A DNA stretch of 13,010 bases from Campylobacteraceae bacterium (GTDB lineage: Bacteria; Campylobacterota; Campylobacteria; Campylobacterales; Sulfurovaceae). Both the position numbers and the translations under genes were made by a program. The first letter of the stretch is position 1, and each line of letters begins with the position of its first letter. The notes under the pieces were generated by a model. The model was not told the origin of the DNA. It was given only the letters and a program-made list of their open reading frames with translations, and did no database searches. The DNA is taken from the NCBI GenBank assembly GCA_027002665.1, contig JALWZK010000259.1, forward strand, positions 1 through 13,010. Reading direction: 5' to 3'. Of this stretch, positions 6,454 through 13,010 are shown in pieces.

Positions 6454-6489
6454 AGCTACATAATGTTAAAATATTTTTAAATAGCTTTA
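6451..6489 (+). repeat. Inverted repeat across the coaX-hydrolase junction
   Basis: TAAAGCTA (6451-6458) and TAGCTTTA (6482-6489) are perfect 8-bp inverted arms with a 23-nt AT-rich centre containing GTTAAAAT, a possible -10. The left arm begins with the coaX stop codon and the right arm runs into the AAGGAG ribosome binding site of the hydrolase. It could be an operator, a weak attenuator or chance. Confidence 0.35.
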
Positions 6490-6499
6490 AGGAGAAGAT

Positions 6500-7747
6500 G
6501 TGAAAAAAGCAATAGTGAGCATACTTTTATCCACTAATATTATATTTATAATAGGTTGTGGAGACATAGGTAAACCTGCAGATACAAAAGTAAAAGGTGG
6601 AGAGATAGTAGTAAACTTCTCCTCTAAGATGATGAAAGATAGCCTACTTCAAAAAGGGTTAATAGATAAAAATCAAGTTGTATTTGGATATAAAGCCTAT
6701 AAGATACCATATACAACAACTGATGAGCATGGAGATAAGGTTGAGGTATCTGGACTATTTGTTATTCCTACTGAAGTGCCAACTGAAATATCTACACTGG
6801 GTTTCTCTATGGTTAGTGATGACCATGGAACAATATTTGCCAATAGTGATGCCCCCTCTGTAATAGCTTCTAATAGTGGAACACCTGATGGAGCATCAAT
6901 TATATTAACATCACTCGGTGGATTTGCAACTCTACAACCCGACTATATTGGATTTGGTGATTCATATAAGAAACACTATCACCCCTTTATATTGAAAAAC
7001 TCGTCAGCCTCTACAACTATAGATTTTATTAAGGCAGTCAAAAATTTTGCCTATAATAATAATATTTTACTCAATAACCAACTATTTCTTACAGGTTATA
7101 GTGAGGGTGGATATGTCTCAATGGCAACCCTTCAGAAGATAGAGGAGGAGGGGGAGTTGAGTGTAGATATGGCAATTCCAATGGCAGGACCCTATGATGT
7201 AAATTTAACCGCTTTTGGGGTTTTATCATCTCCTACACTATCTGTTCCATCTTTTATGGCAAATTTTGCCTATGCTTATGCTAAAGCCTACGATAGAGAG
7301 GTATCGACAGTTCTAAATGAGCCTTACGCCTCTAAGTTGCCGACACTAATTGATGGCTCCAAGCGAAGAGAGCTTATAGACCCTGAGCTGAGTTATGATA
7401 CTACTGGTGCTACCGGACTCTTTAATCCAACTTTTGTAAATAACTTCTTTCAATATAGTAACTTTTGGTTTAGAGAGGCCGTTGTGGAAAATAGCGTTTC
7501 AGATTGGTCTCCAAATACGCCTGTTAGACTACTACACTGTCAAGGTGATGATGTTATCCCTTATGCTATCTCCCAAATTACAGAGGCAAAAATGCAGGGA
7601 ATGGGTGCTAAAGATGTCAAACTTATACCTGTTGAGAAGGAGTTAAGATTAGACCATAATGTTACTCATGGAGAGTGTGGAGAGTATGCCTATAAGTTAG
7701 CAATTCGCATATTCTCTAAGATAAGAGAAGAGAAGTTTGGATATTAG
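6500..7747 (+). CDS. Lipoprotein alpha/beta hydrolase (esterase/lipase-like)
   Basis: A 415-aa predicted lipoprotein: basic start, hydrophobic stretch and lipobox FIIG-C20, so membrane-anchored after lipidation. The body is an alpha/beta-hydrolase. The nucleophile elbow is G199-Y-S201-E-G203 after a hydrophobic strand (NQLFLTG). The acid is probably D350 or D351 in HCQGDDVIPY, and the base H386 or H390 near the C-terminus (LDHNVTHGE). The segment LQPDYIGFGDS (145-155) resembles secretory lipases and prolyl-oligopeptidase-like esterases that act on esters. The start is GTG 6500 with AAGGAG five bases upstream; an ATG at 6498 overlaps it but meets TGA at once. The FadL-family gene follows after 9 bp, with its ribosome site spanning this stop, so the two are very likely co-translated. 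I infer hydrolysis of lipids or other hydrophobic esters with uptake of products; the substrate is unknown. Confidence 0.8.
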   Translation: MKKAIVSILLSTNIIFIIGCGDIGKPADTKVKGGEIVVNFSSKMMKDSLLQKGLIDKNQVVFGYKAYKIPYTTTDEHGDKVEVSGLFVIPTEVPTEISTLGFSMVSDDHGTIFANSDAPSVIASNSGTPDGASIILTSLGGFATLQPDYIGFGDSYKKHYHPFILKNSSASTTIDFIKAVKNFAYNNNILLNNQLFLTGYSEGGYVSMATLQKIEEEGELSVDMAIPMAGPYDVNLTAFGVLSSPTLSVPSFMANFAYAYAKAYDREVSTVLNEPYASKLPTLIDGSKRRELIDPELSYDTTGATGLFNPTFVNNFFQYSNFWFREAVVENSVSDWSPNTPVRLLHCQGDDVIPYAISQITEAKMQGMGAKDVKLIPVEKELRLDHNVTHGECGEYAYKLAIRIFSKIREEKFGY

Positions 7748-7756
7748 GAGAGAATT

Positions 7757-9043
7757 ATGAGAAAAATAGCAATATTGAGCATATTTACAACCTCTTTAAT
7801 AGTAGCAGGTGGATATAAGATACCGGAGCAGTCACTAAACTCAATGGCACTAAGTGGGGCTTATGTGGCACACACTATGGATGCCGATAGTGCATATTTT
7901 AATCCTGCCAATATGGTATTTTTAGATTCGAATAGAGATATGATGGAGGCGGGTTTAACTATAGTCCATTTAAAAGAAAATAGATTTAGAGGGAGACAGG
8001 CACTATCTCCCACCAATATATATGATGCAAATGGAACTTCTGAAGTTGAAAATAAGACTATTCCATATTTTCACTATATATCAAATCCAATAGGTAATCT
8101 TAGATGGGGTATGAGTTTAACCGTTCCTGCTGGACTTAAAAAAAGATGGCTTGTTCACCCAGATAGATACACTATAAATACAAATGAGTTTGAAAATGCC
8201 TACCAGGAGCTATTTGCTAAGGAGTTTTCATTAAAGGTAACAGAGTTTAATCCCGTTATATCATATAAAATATCAGATAAGTTTGCTATTGGTGGAGGTA
8301 TTAGAGTAGTATATTCAGAGGGAGAGGTCTATAATGATGGAAACTATGTGGGTGTTCCGATTAGAAGAGAGATGCAGGGAAATACCATTGAGTATGGATA
8401 TAACTTGGCGACTACATATAGACCTCTACCCGATGTAAATCTTGCTATGACATATCGTTCTAATGTTAATTTAAATGAGAAAGCGGATAGTGGAGATGCA
8501 AATCTATATATTGGAAATCTTGGTAGGCAGTATAGTGCAAATGTAAAGATACCTCTTCCTGCCTCTCTGAATCTTGCCATTAGTAAAACTTGGTTGGATA
8601 GATTTACTCTGGAGTTTGATTATGAGAGAACATATTGGTCAAAATATAAGAGTTTAGATTTTAATTACGGCTCAAAGATACCATCTTCACTGGTCGAAGC
8701 ATTTGATAATCCCAAACCTAAAAATTGGAAAGATACAGATACCTTTAGATTGGGAGCAACTCTAAAAATGGAGAATATTACATATATGTTAGCCTATGCC
8801 AAAGATGAGACTCCAGTTCCCAAAGAGTATATAAATTATGAATTACCGGATAGTGATGCAAATATCTACTCTGTCGGTGTTCGCATAGATATAAGTGATA
8901 CTCTATCTTGGGGAGTTGCATATCTGTATGATGACAAGGATAGCACAACTCTCAAAGCAGGAGAGAATAGAAATGGAATTATTGGTAAATTTAGTAAAGG
9001 TGGAGCTGAGCTATTTACTACGAGTTTGAGTTATAAATTCTGA
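7757..9043 (+). CDS. FadL/OmpP1/TodX-family outer-membrane hydrophobic-compound channel
   Basis: A 428-aa outer-membrane beta-barrel of the FadL family, which passes long-chain fatty acids or aromatic hydrocarbons through a lateral opening in the barrel. A signal peptide (about 1-17, ending LIVA-G) is followed by the hatch-domain signature: GGYKIPEQSLNSMALSGAYVA, then ADSAYFNPANM with the conserved N-P-A (49-51). The rest alternates short polar/aromatic strands with Asn/Asp-rich loops and ends SLSYKF, with the C-terminal phenylalanine that directs barrel insertion. The length fits E. coli FadL and Pseudomonas TodX. The ATG has AGGAGAG just upstream, overlapping the end of the hydrolase gene. 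No acyl-CoA synthetase (FadD) or beta-oxidation gene lies in the window, so fatty acids are only one possible cargo. Family call is strong; I do not assign the fadL symbol because the cargo is unknown. Confidence 0.9.
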   Translation: MRKIAILSIFTTSLIVAGGYKIPEQSLNSMALSGAYVAHTMDADSAYFNPANMVFLDSNRDMMEAGLTIVHLKENRFRGRQALSPTNIYDANGTSEVENKTIPYFHYISNPIGNLRWGMSLTVPAGLKKRWLVHPDRYTINTNEFENAYQELFAKEFSLKVTEFNPVISYKISDKFAIGGGIRVVYSEGEVYNDGNYVGVPIRREMQGNTIEYGYNLATTYRPLPDVNLAMTYRSNVNLNEKADSGDANLYIGNLGRQYSANVKIPLPASLNLAISKTWLDRFTLEFDYERTYWSKYKSLDFNYGSKIPSSLVEAFDNPKPKNWKDTDTFRLGATLKMENITYMLAYAKDETPVPKEYINYELPDSDANIYSVGVRIDISDTLSWGVAYLYDDKDSTTLKAGENRNGIIGKFSKGGAELFTTSLSYKF

Positions 9044-9051
9044 TTGAGACA

Positions 9052-9096
9052 ATTTTATCTATTATAATTAGCTTTTACATAAATTTTAGATAAAAT
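9052..9096. promoter_or_regulatory. Promoter region of secA with 10-bp inverted repeat
   Basis: ATTTTATCTA (9052-9061) and TAGATAAAAT (9087-9096) are perfect inverted arms 25 bp apart. The right arm contains TAAAAT (9091-9096), a likely -10 for secA, with a TATAAT also at 9063-9068. By symmetry the left arm gives the same box on the minus strand, pointing back into the FadL-family gene. It may be paired promoters, an operator, or a weak stem after the FadL stop; there is no GC-rich stem or T-run typical of a terminator. Confidence 0.45.
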
Positions 9097-9127
9097 CGCT
9101 CTAATTTTAATATTAGGTTATAGATAT

Positions 9128-11764
9128 ATGTTAGCAAAAATTTTTGGTTCAAGAAATAGTAGAATTGTAAAACGCTATTTAAAGAGAGCAAAAGAGATTA
9201 ATAAATTAGAAGATAAGTATGAAAAACTCTCTGATAGTGAGCTACAGAAGGCTTTCAATAGTTTAAAGGAGTCTGTTCAAAAAGGAGAGAAGAGTTTAGA
9301 CGATGTATTAAATGATTCATTTGCGATTACAAGAGAGGCAAGTAAAAGAGTCTTAGGATTGCGTCATTTTGATGTTCAACTTGTAGGTGGTATGGTTTTA
9401 CATGAAAACTCTATTGCGGAGATGAAAACAGGTGAGGGTAAAACTCTTGTAGCAACTCTTGCAGTAGCACTAAATGCAATGTTGGGCAAGGGGGTGCATG
9501 TTGTAACTGTAAATGATTATCTTGCAAAGCGAGATTCCCGAGATATGGGAAAACTATATAACTTTCTGGGCTACTCTGTAGGCTGTTTAACCGCTGATAT
9601 ATATGATGAGAAGGTAAAGAAAGCTCAATATGACGCAGATATTACCTATGGAACAAATAATGAGTATGGATTTGATTATCTGAGAGATAATATGAAAACA
9701 CGAGCTGAGGATAAGGTTCAGAGAGGACACTATTACGCCATTATTGATGAGGTGGACTCTATCTTAATTGACGAGGCGAGAACACCACTCATTATATCTG
9801 GACCTGTGCAGAGGGATGTAAACTACTATGCTAAGGCAAATGAGATAGCTCAAAAGATGGTAAAAGGTGAGAAAAAAGAGACAAAACCGGGTGAGCCAGA
9901 AGAGACCACAGGTGATTTCTATATTGATGAGAAGAATCGTCAAGTTATTATGACTGAAGATGGACTTCAGAAGGCACAAGAGCTATTTGGAGTTGATAAT
10001 CTTTATGATTTAGAGCATGCTGCTATGGCTCACCACCTTGACCAAGCGATGAAGGCACACTATATATTTGTAAAAGATATAGATTATGTTGTGCAAAATG
10101 GCGAGATTATTATTGTCGATGAGTTTACAGGACGACTTAGTGAGGGTAGAAGATTTAGTGAAGGTTTACATCAAGCCTTAGAGGCTAAGGAGGGGGTTGA
10201 GATAAAGGAGGAGTCTCAAACTCTTGCAGAGATTACATATCAAAACTACTTTAGAGGATATGAGAAGTTGGCAGGTATGACCGGAACTGCACAGACAGAG
10301 GCGACGGAGTTTGCAGAGATTTATAACTTGGAGGTTATCTCAATCCCAACCAATCTTCCGGTAAAGAGAAAAGATTTAAATGACCTCATCTATAATACAG
10401 AGAGAGAGAAGTTAGATGCTGTGGTAAAAAAGGTAAAAGAGCTATATAAAAAGGGGCAACCGGTATTAATAGGAACTGCATCTATTGAAAAGTCTGAACT
10501 TATTCATGAGAGATTAAAAAAGGCAAAAATACCCCATAATGTTCTAAATGCTAAAAATCATGAGCATGAGGCAGAGATTATTGCACAAGCTGGTAAGAAG
10601 GGAGCTGTAACGGTTGCTACAAATATGGCTGGTCGTGGCGTTGATATCAAGATAAATGATGAGGTAAAAGAACTTGGTGGTCTCTATATTATAGGAACAG
10701 AGCGACATGAGAGTAGGAGAATTGATAATCAGTTGAGAGGTCGTTCAGGGCGACAAGGTGACCCTGGGGTATCACAGTTCTATTTGAGCTTAGATGATAA
10801 TCTTTTGAGGATTTTTGGTGGTGAGAAGATTAGAAATATTATGAATAAACTTGGAGTTGAAGAGGGGGAATATATCGACTCTAAGATAGTTACCCGTGCA
10901 GTTGAAAAGGCTCAAAAGAAGGTCGAGAATATGCACTATGAGTCACGAAAACATATATTGGAGTATGATGATATTGCAAATGAGCAGAGAAAAGTTATAT
11001 ATAACTTTAGAAACCAACTTCTTGACTCCAATTTTGATATAGATAGTAAGATTAGAGAGAATAGGGCAGAGTATGTAGATTATCTCTTAGATGAGTCCGA
11101 TATATATGAGGGAACGCCTAAGGAGGACTTTAATTTAGATAGATTGAAGGAGCTATTAAATAGCAAATTGGCAATAGATTTTGATAAAGAGATATTTAAA
11201 GATAAGGAGTATCATGAGATTAAACAGATACTTTATGATATCTTAGAGGAGAGTTATGAAGAGAAGATGAAACCTCTCACCAAAGAGCAGAGAAGTGAAG
11301 TTCAAAGAGTTCTATATCTACAGGTCCTAGACCCACAATGGAGAGAACATCTATATGAGATGGATGTCTTAAAGACTGGTATTGGGCTTAGAGGATATAA
11401 CCAAAAAGACCCACTTACAGAGTATAAGAAGGATAGTTATAATCTATTTATGCAACTAATTGATAGAATAAAACGAGAGGCGATAGAGACGCTCCACCTT
11501 GTTCAATTTAACTTTGAAGACCCAGAGGCAGAGAGAAGACGAATGGAGGCTATCTTAGATGAGTTAGAGAAGGAGATTGAGAATGCCAAGACAAATGAAG
11601 ATGAGATAGTTGAAGCAGATATTGAAGGGGTTAAAGAGGTAGAGAGAAAACCTATAAGAGCAGTAAAGAAACCTAAGAGAAATGAGCCTTGTCCATGTGG
11701 AAGTGGTAAAAAATATAAATATTGCTGTGGTAGAAGTGGACCTAAAAAGGGAATTTTAGCATAG
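9128..11764 (+). CDS. secA: Protein translocase subunit SecA
   Basis: The ATPase motor that drives unfolded preproteins through SecYEG at the inner membrane. All landmarks are present in 878 aa: the N-terminal FGSRNSRxxKR, Walker A TGEGKT (101-106), the VNDYLAKRD segment (128-136), [17 protein letters not shown] (173-189), the [12 protein letters not shown]alker B/DEAD region (207-218), a preprotein cross-linking domain after about 230, the GMTGTA segment, GRxxDI and [13 protein letters not shown] in the second nucleotide-binding fold, then helical scaffold/wing domains. An acidic/basic linker leads to the C-terminal zinc motif C855-x-C857-x8-C866-C867, which serves SecB and lipid contacts. 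A charged loop rich in Lys, Glu and Pro near residues 245-262 is a mild insertion. The ATG has only a weak TTAGG upstream. The Lol-type permease follows after 4 bp. Intact and certain. Confidence 0.98.
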   Translation: MLAKIFGSRNSRIVKRYLKRAKEINKLEDKYEKLSDSELQKAFNSLKESVQKGEKSLDDVLNDSFAITREASKRVLGLRHFDVQLVGGMVLHENSIAEMKTGEGKTLVATLAVALNAMLGKGVHVVTVNDYLAKRDSRDMGKLYNFLGYSVGCLTADIYDEKVKKAQYDADITYGTNNEYGFDYLRDNMKTRAEDKVQRGHYYAIIDEVDSILIDEARTPLIISGPVQRDVNYYAKANEIAQKMVKGEKKETKPGEPEETTGDFYIDEKNRQVIMTEDGLQKAQELFGVDNLYDLEHAAMAHHLDQAMKAHYIFVKDIDYVVQNGEIIIVDEFTGRLSEGRRFSEGLHQALEAKEGVEIKEESQTLAEITYQNYFRGYEKLAGMTGTAQTEATEFAEIYNLEVISIPTNLPVKRKDLNDLIYNTEREKLDAVVKKVKELYKKGQPVLIGTASIEKSELIHERLKKAKIPHNVLNAKNHEHEAEIIAQAGKKGAVTVATNMAGRGVDIKINDEVKELGGLYIIGTERHESRRIDNQLRGRSGRQGDPGVSQFYLSLDDNLLRIFGGEKIRNIMNKLGVEEGEYIDSKIVTRAVEKAQKKVENMHYESRKHILEYDDIANEQRKVIYNFRNQLLDSNFDIDSKIRENRAEYVDYLLDESDIYEGTPKEDFNLDRLKELLNSKLAIDFDKEIFKDKEYHEIKQILYDILEESYEEKMKPLTKEQRSEVQRVLYLQVLDPQWREHLYEMDVLKTGIGLRGYNQKDPLTEYKKDSYNLFMQLIDRIKREAIETLHLVQFNFEDPEAERRRMEAILDELEKEIENAKTNEDEIVEADIEGVKEVERKPIRAVKKPKRNEPCPCGSGKKYKYCCGRSGPKKGILA

Positions 11765-11768
11765 TAGT

Positions 11769-12998
11769 ATGAATATAAATAGAAAATTTATCCATAAAAT
11801 AGTCAGACACTATCTAAAATATGATAGGGACAATCCCTTTATTTTTGTCTCTATGCTACTTGCTTTTCTGGGAATTACTACCGGTGTAATGGTGCTTATG
11901 ATTGCAATGGGTATTATGAATGGAACAGAAAAGGAGTTTAAAAAGAGACTATTTGTTATGAACTATCCGATAACTCTAATTCCTACAAGATATAACAGTA
12001 TAAATGATAGATTAATCTCAAAACTGCAACAAGAGTTTCCAAAGATGAAATTTAGCCCATACTATACCACACAGGTTATTACTAAAAGTGGTTCCAATGT
12101 AAATGGCTCTATCCTATATGGGGTGGATTTTGAAAGAGAGGCTGAGATAAATGAGGTATTTAAAAGGGCATTAGATAACTCCCCTTCAGATTCAAATAGT
12201 AAATATAATATAATTATTGGAAAAACCCTTGCTAAGACCTTAGGGGTCAATATTGGCAAGAAGATAACTCTATACTTTTCTGAACAACAGGCTATCGGAT
12301 TTGGAACAATGCCTCTTCAAAAGAGATTTAAAATTATAGCTCAATTTGATTCAGGACTTAAAGCTTATGATAAGGCGATATTATATAGTAGCTTAGGAGC
12401 TTTCGAGAAGATTTTAAAACGAAGAGAGGGATATTATGATGGTATCCATGTCTTTACTAAACATGCCATAAGAAATGCTAAAAGGCTAAAAGAGTTTTTA
12501 AGAAAAAATCATCTCTCATCTATTATAGTTGAGGGGTGGTGGGAGCAGAATAAGAGTTTCTTTTCAGCTATGGAGATGGAGAAGACAGCTCTATTTCTGG
12601 TTCTACTGCTTATTATCTTGGTAGCCTCATTAAATATTATCTCATCTCTATTAATGACTGTTATGAGTAGGAGAAGTGAGATAGCTCTATTGAGAACACT
12701 TGGTGCTTCAAAATGGGAGATTAAGCGAATATTTTTTAAATTGGGTATTATTATTGGTGTTAGTGGAATTATTGCAGGGACAATTTTAGGATTTATTGGA
12801 ATATGGGTATTAAAAACTTTTGATATAGTTCCCCTCTCTGTAGATGTATATGGTTTTTCAAAACTACCTGTCGATTTGACAACGACTGATTTTGTCTCTA
12901 TTATTGTGGGAACAATTATTATTGTAATTCTATCATCTCTATATCCATCATTTAAGGCCTCATCGACAGACCCACTTAAGGTTTTAAGGAATGAGTAA
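11769..12998 (+). CDS. LolC/LolE-family lipoprotein-releasing ABC transporter permease
   Basis: A 409-aa inner-membrane permease of the FtsX/MacB/LolE fold, the membrane part of the machine that extracts outer-membrane lipoproteins and passes them to LolA, powered by LolD. One N-terminal membrane segment (about 26-50, with the family's LGITTGVMVLMIAMGIMNG) is followed by a periplasmic MacB-PCD-like domain (about 53-265), then three membrane segments at about 274-298, 323-350 and 374-395. RRSEIALLRTLGAS (301-314) is the coupling-helix signature that contacts the ATPase, and the tail DPLKVLRNE is typical. The start lies 4 bp after the secA stop and lacks a well-placed ribosome site (AAGGGA about 16 nt away), so translation is probably coupled to secA. 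I cannot tell LolC from LolE; in this phylum a single permease that may homodimerise is expected. No LolD or LolA gene is in the window. Confidence 0.9.
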   Translation: MNINRKFIHKIVRHYLKYDRDNPFIFVSMLLAFLGITTGVMVLMIAMGIMNGTEKEFKKRLFVMNYPITLIPTRYNSINDRLISKLQQEFPKMKFSPYYTTQVITKSGSNVNGSILYGVDFEREAEINEVFKRALDNSPSDSNSKYNIIIGKTLAKTLGVNIGKKITLYFSEQQAIGFGTMPLQKRFKIIAQFDSGLKAYDKAILYSSLGAFEKILKRREGYYDGIHVFTKHAIRNAKRLKEFLRKNHLSSIIVEGWWEQNKSFFSAMEMEKTALFLVLLLIILVASLNIISSLLMTVMSRRSEIALLRTLGASKWEIKRIFFKLGIIIGVSGIIAGTILGFIGIWVLKTFDIVPLSVDVYGFSKLPVDLTTTDFVSIIVGTIIIVILSSLYPSFKASSTDPLKVLRNE

Positions 12999-13010
12999 TC
13001 TACTCTAATT

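Noticed and set aside
6678..6863. Alternative plus-strand frame inside the hydrolase gene
   Set aside because: It overlaps the hydrolase in another frame, whose protein is clearly conserved in character; no ribosome site.
8344..8580. Minus-strand frame of 78 codons opposite the FadL-family gene
   Set aside because: Antisense to conserved barrel sequence, with no start signal. The minus-strand -10-like arm near 9052 could make antisense RNA, but there is no evidence that it is translated.
9764..9979. Minus-strand frame opposite secA
   Set aside because: Antisense to the highly conserved SecA motor region.
12062..12259. Minus-strand frame opposite the Lol-type permease
   Set aside because: Antisense shadow with no supporting signal.
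1..13010. CRISPR array, tRNA/rRNA, insertion sequence, prophage or defence island
   Set aside because: No regularly spaced repeats, no cloverleaf or rRNA-like sequence, no transposase or integrase frame, and no compositional break. The genes are mostly core functions.

Overview
The window is AT-rich DNA (roughly one third GC by eye) from a member of the Campylobacterota (Epsilonproteobacteria). Three things point there. The block nudH-lysC-holB with a divergent hemW matches, as I recall it, the Helicobacter/Campylobacter core-genome order (C. jejuni Cj0580c-Cj0585, H. pylori HP1226-HP1232). A LolC/E-type permease directly follows secA, as in that group. Codons are dominated by AGA, ATA and TTA. 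I cannot name genus or species; a low-GC Sulfurimonas-like or related free-living lineage is a guess.

Layout. (1) Minus strand, 1-2312: nudH/rppH (RNA 5' pyrophosphohydrolase), lysC (aspartokinase) and holB (DNA polymerase III delta', running off the left edge), tightly packed and probably one operon. (2) Plus strand, 2407-3459: hemW, divergent from nudH across a 94-bp region with a near-perfect palindrome. (3) Minus strand, 3456-5737: a small Arg-rich secreted protein of unknown function, a multi-pass membrane protein with a PDC/Cache-like sensor domain, and purU (formyl-THF deformylase), whose stop overlaps the hemW stop tail to tail. (4) Plus strand, 5833-12998: coaX (type III pantothenate kinase), a lipoprotein alpha/beta hydrolase, a FadL-family outer-membrane channel, secA, and a LolC/E-family permease.

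Most genes are housekeeping: amino-acid, folate, CoA and haem-related metabolism, replication, protein export and lipoprotein sorting. The hydrolase and FadL genes, 9 bp apart, look like a functional pair: a membrane-anchored esterase releasing hydrophobic products and a channel importing them. The PDC protein and the Arg-rich secreted protein are the least understood genes here.

I found no tRNA, rRNA, CRISPR array, insertion sequence, prophage or defence island. No gene-free stretch reaches 300 bp; the longest gaps are about 80-95 bp and hold promoter-like sequence and inverted repeats, described individually. I do not see a clear previously undescribed multi-gene system. The best leads are the missing hobA gene, the unanchored PDC membrane protein with a hairpin over its ribosome binding site, the Arg-rich secreted protein, and the symmetric repeats at promoter regions.
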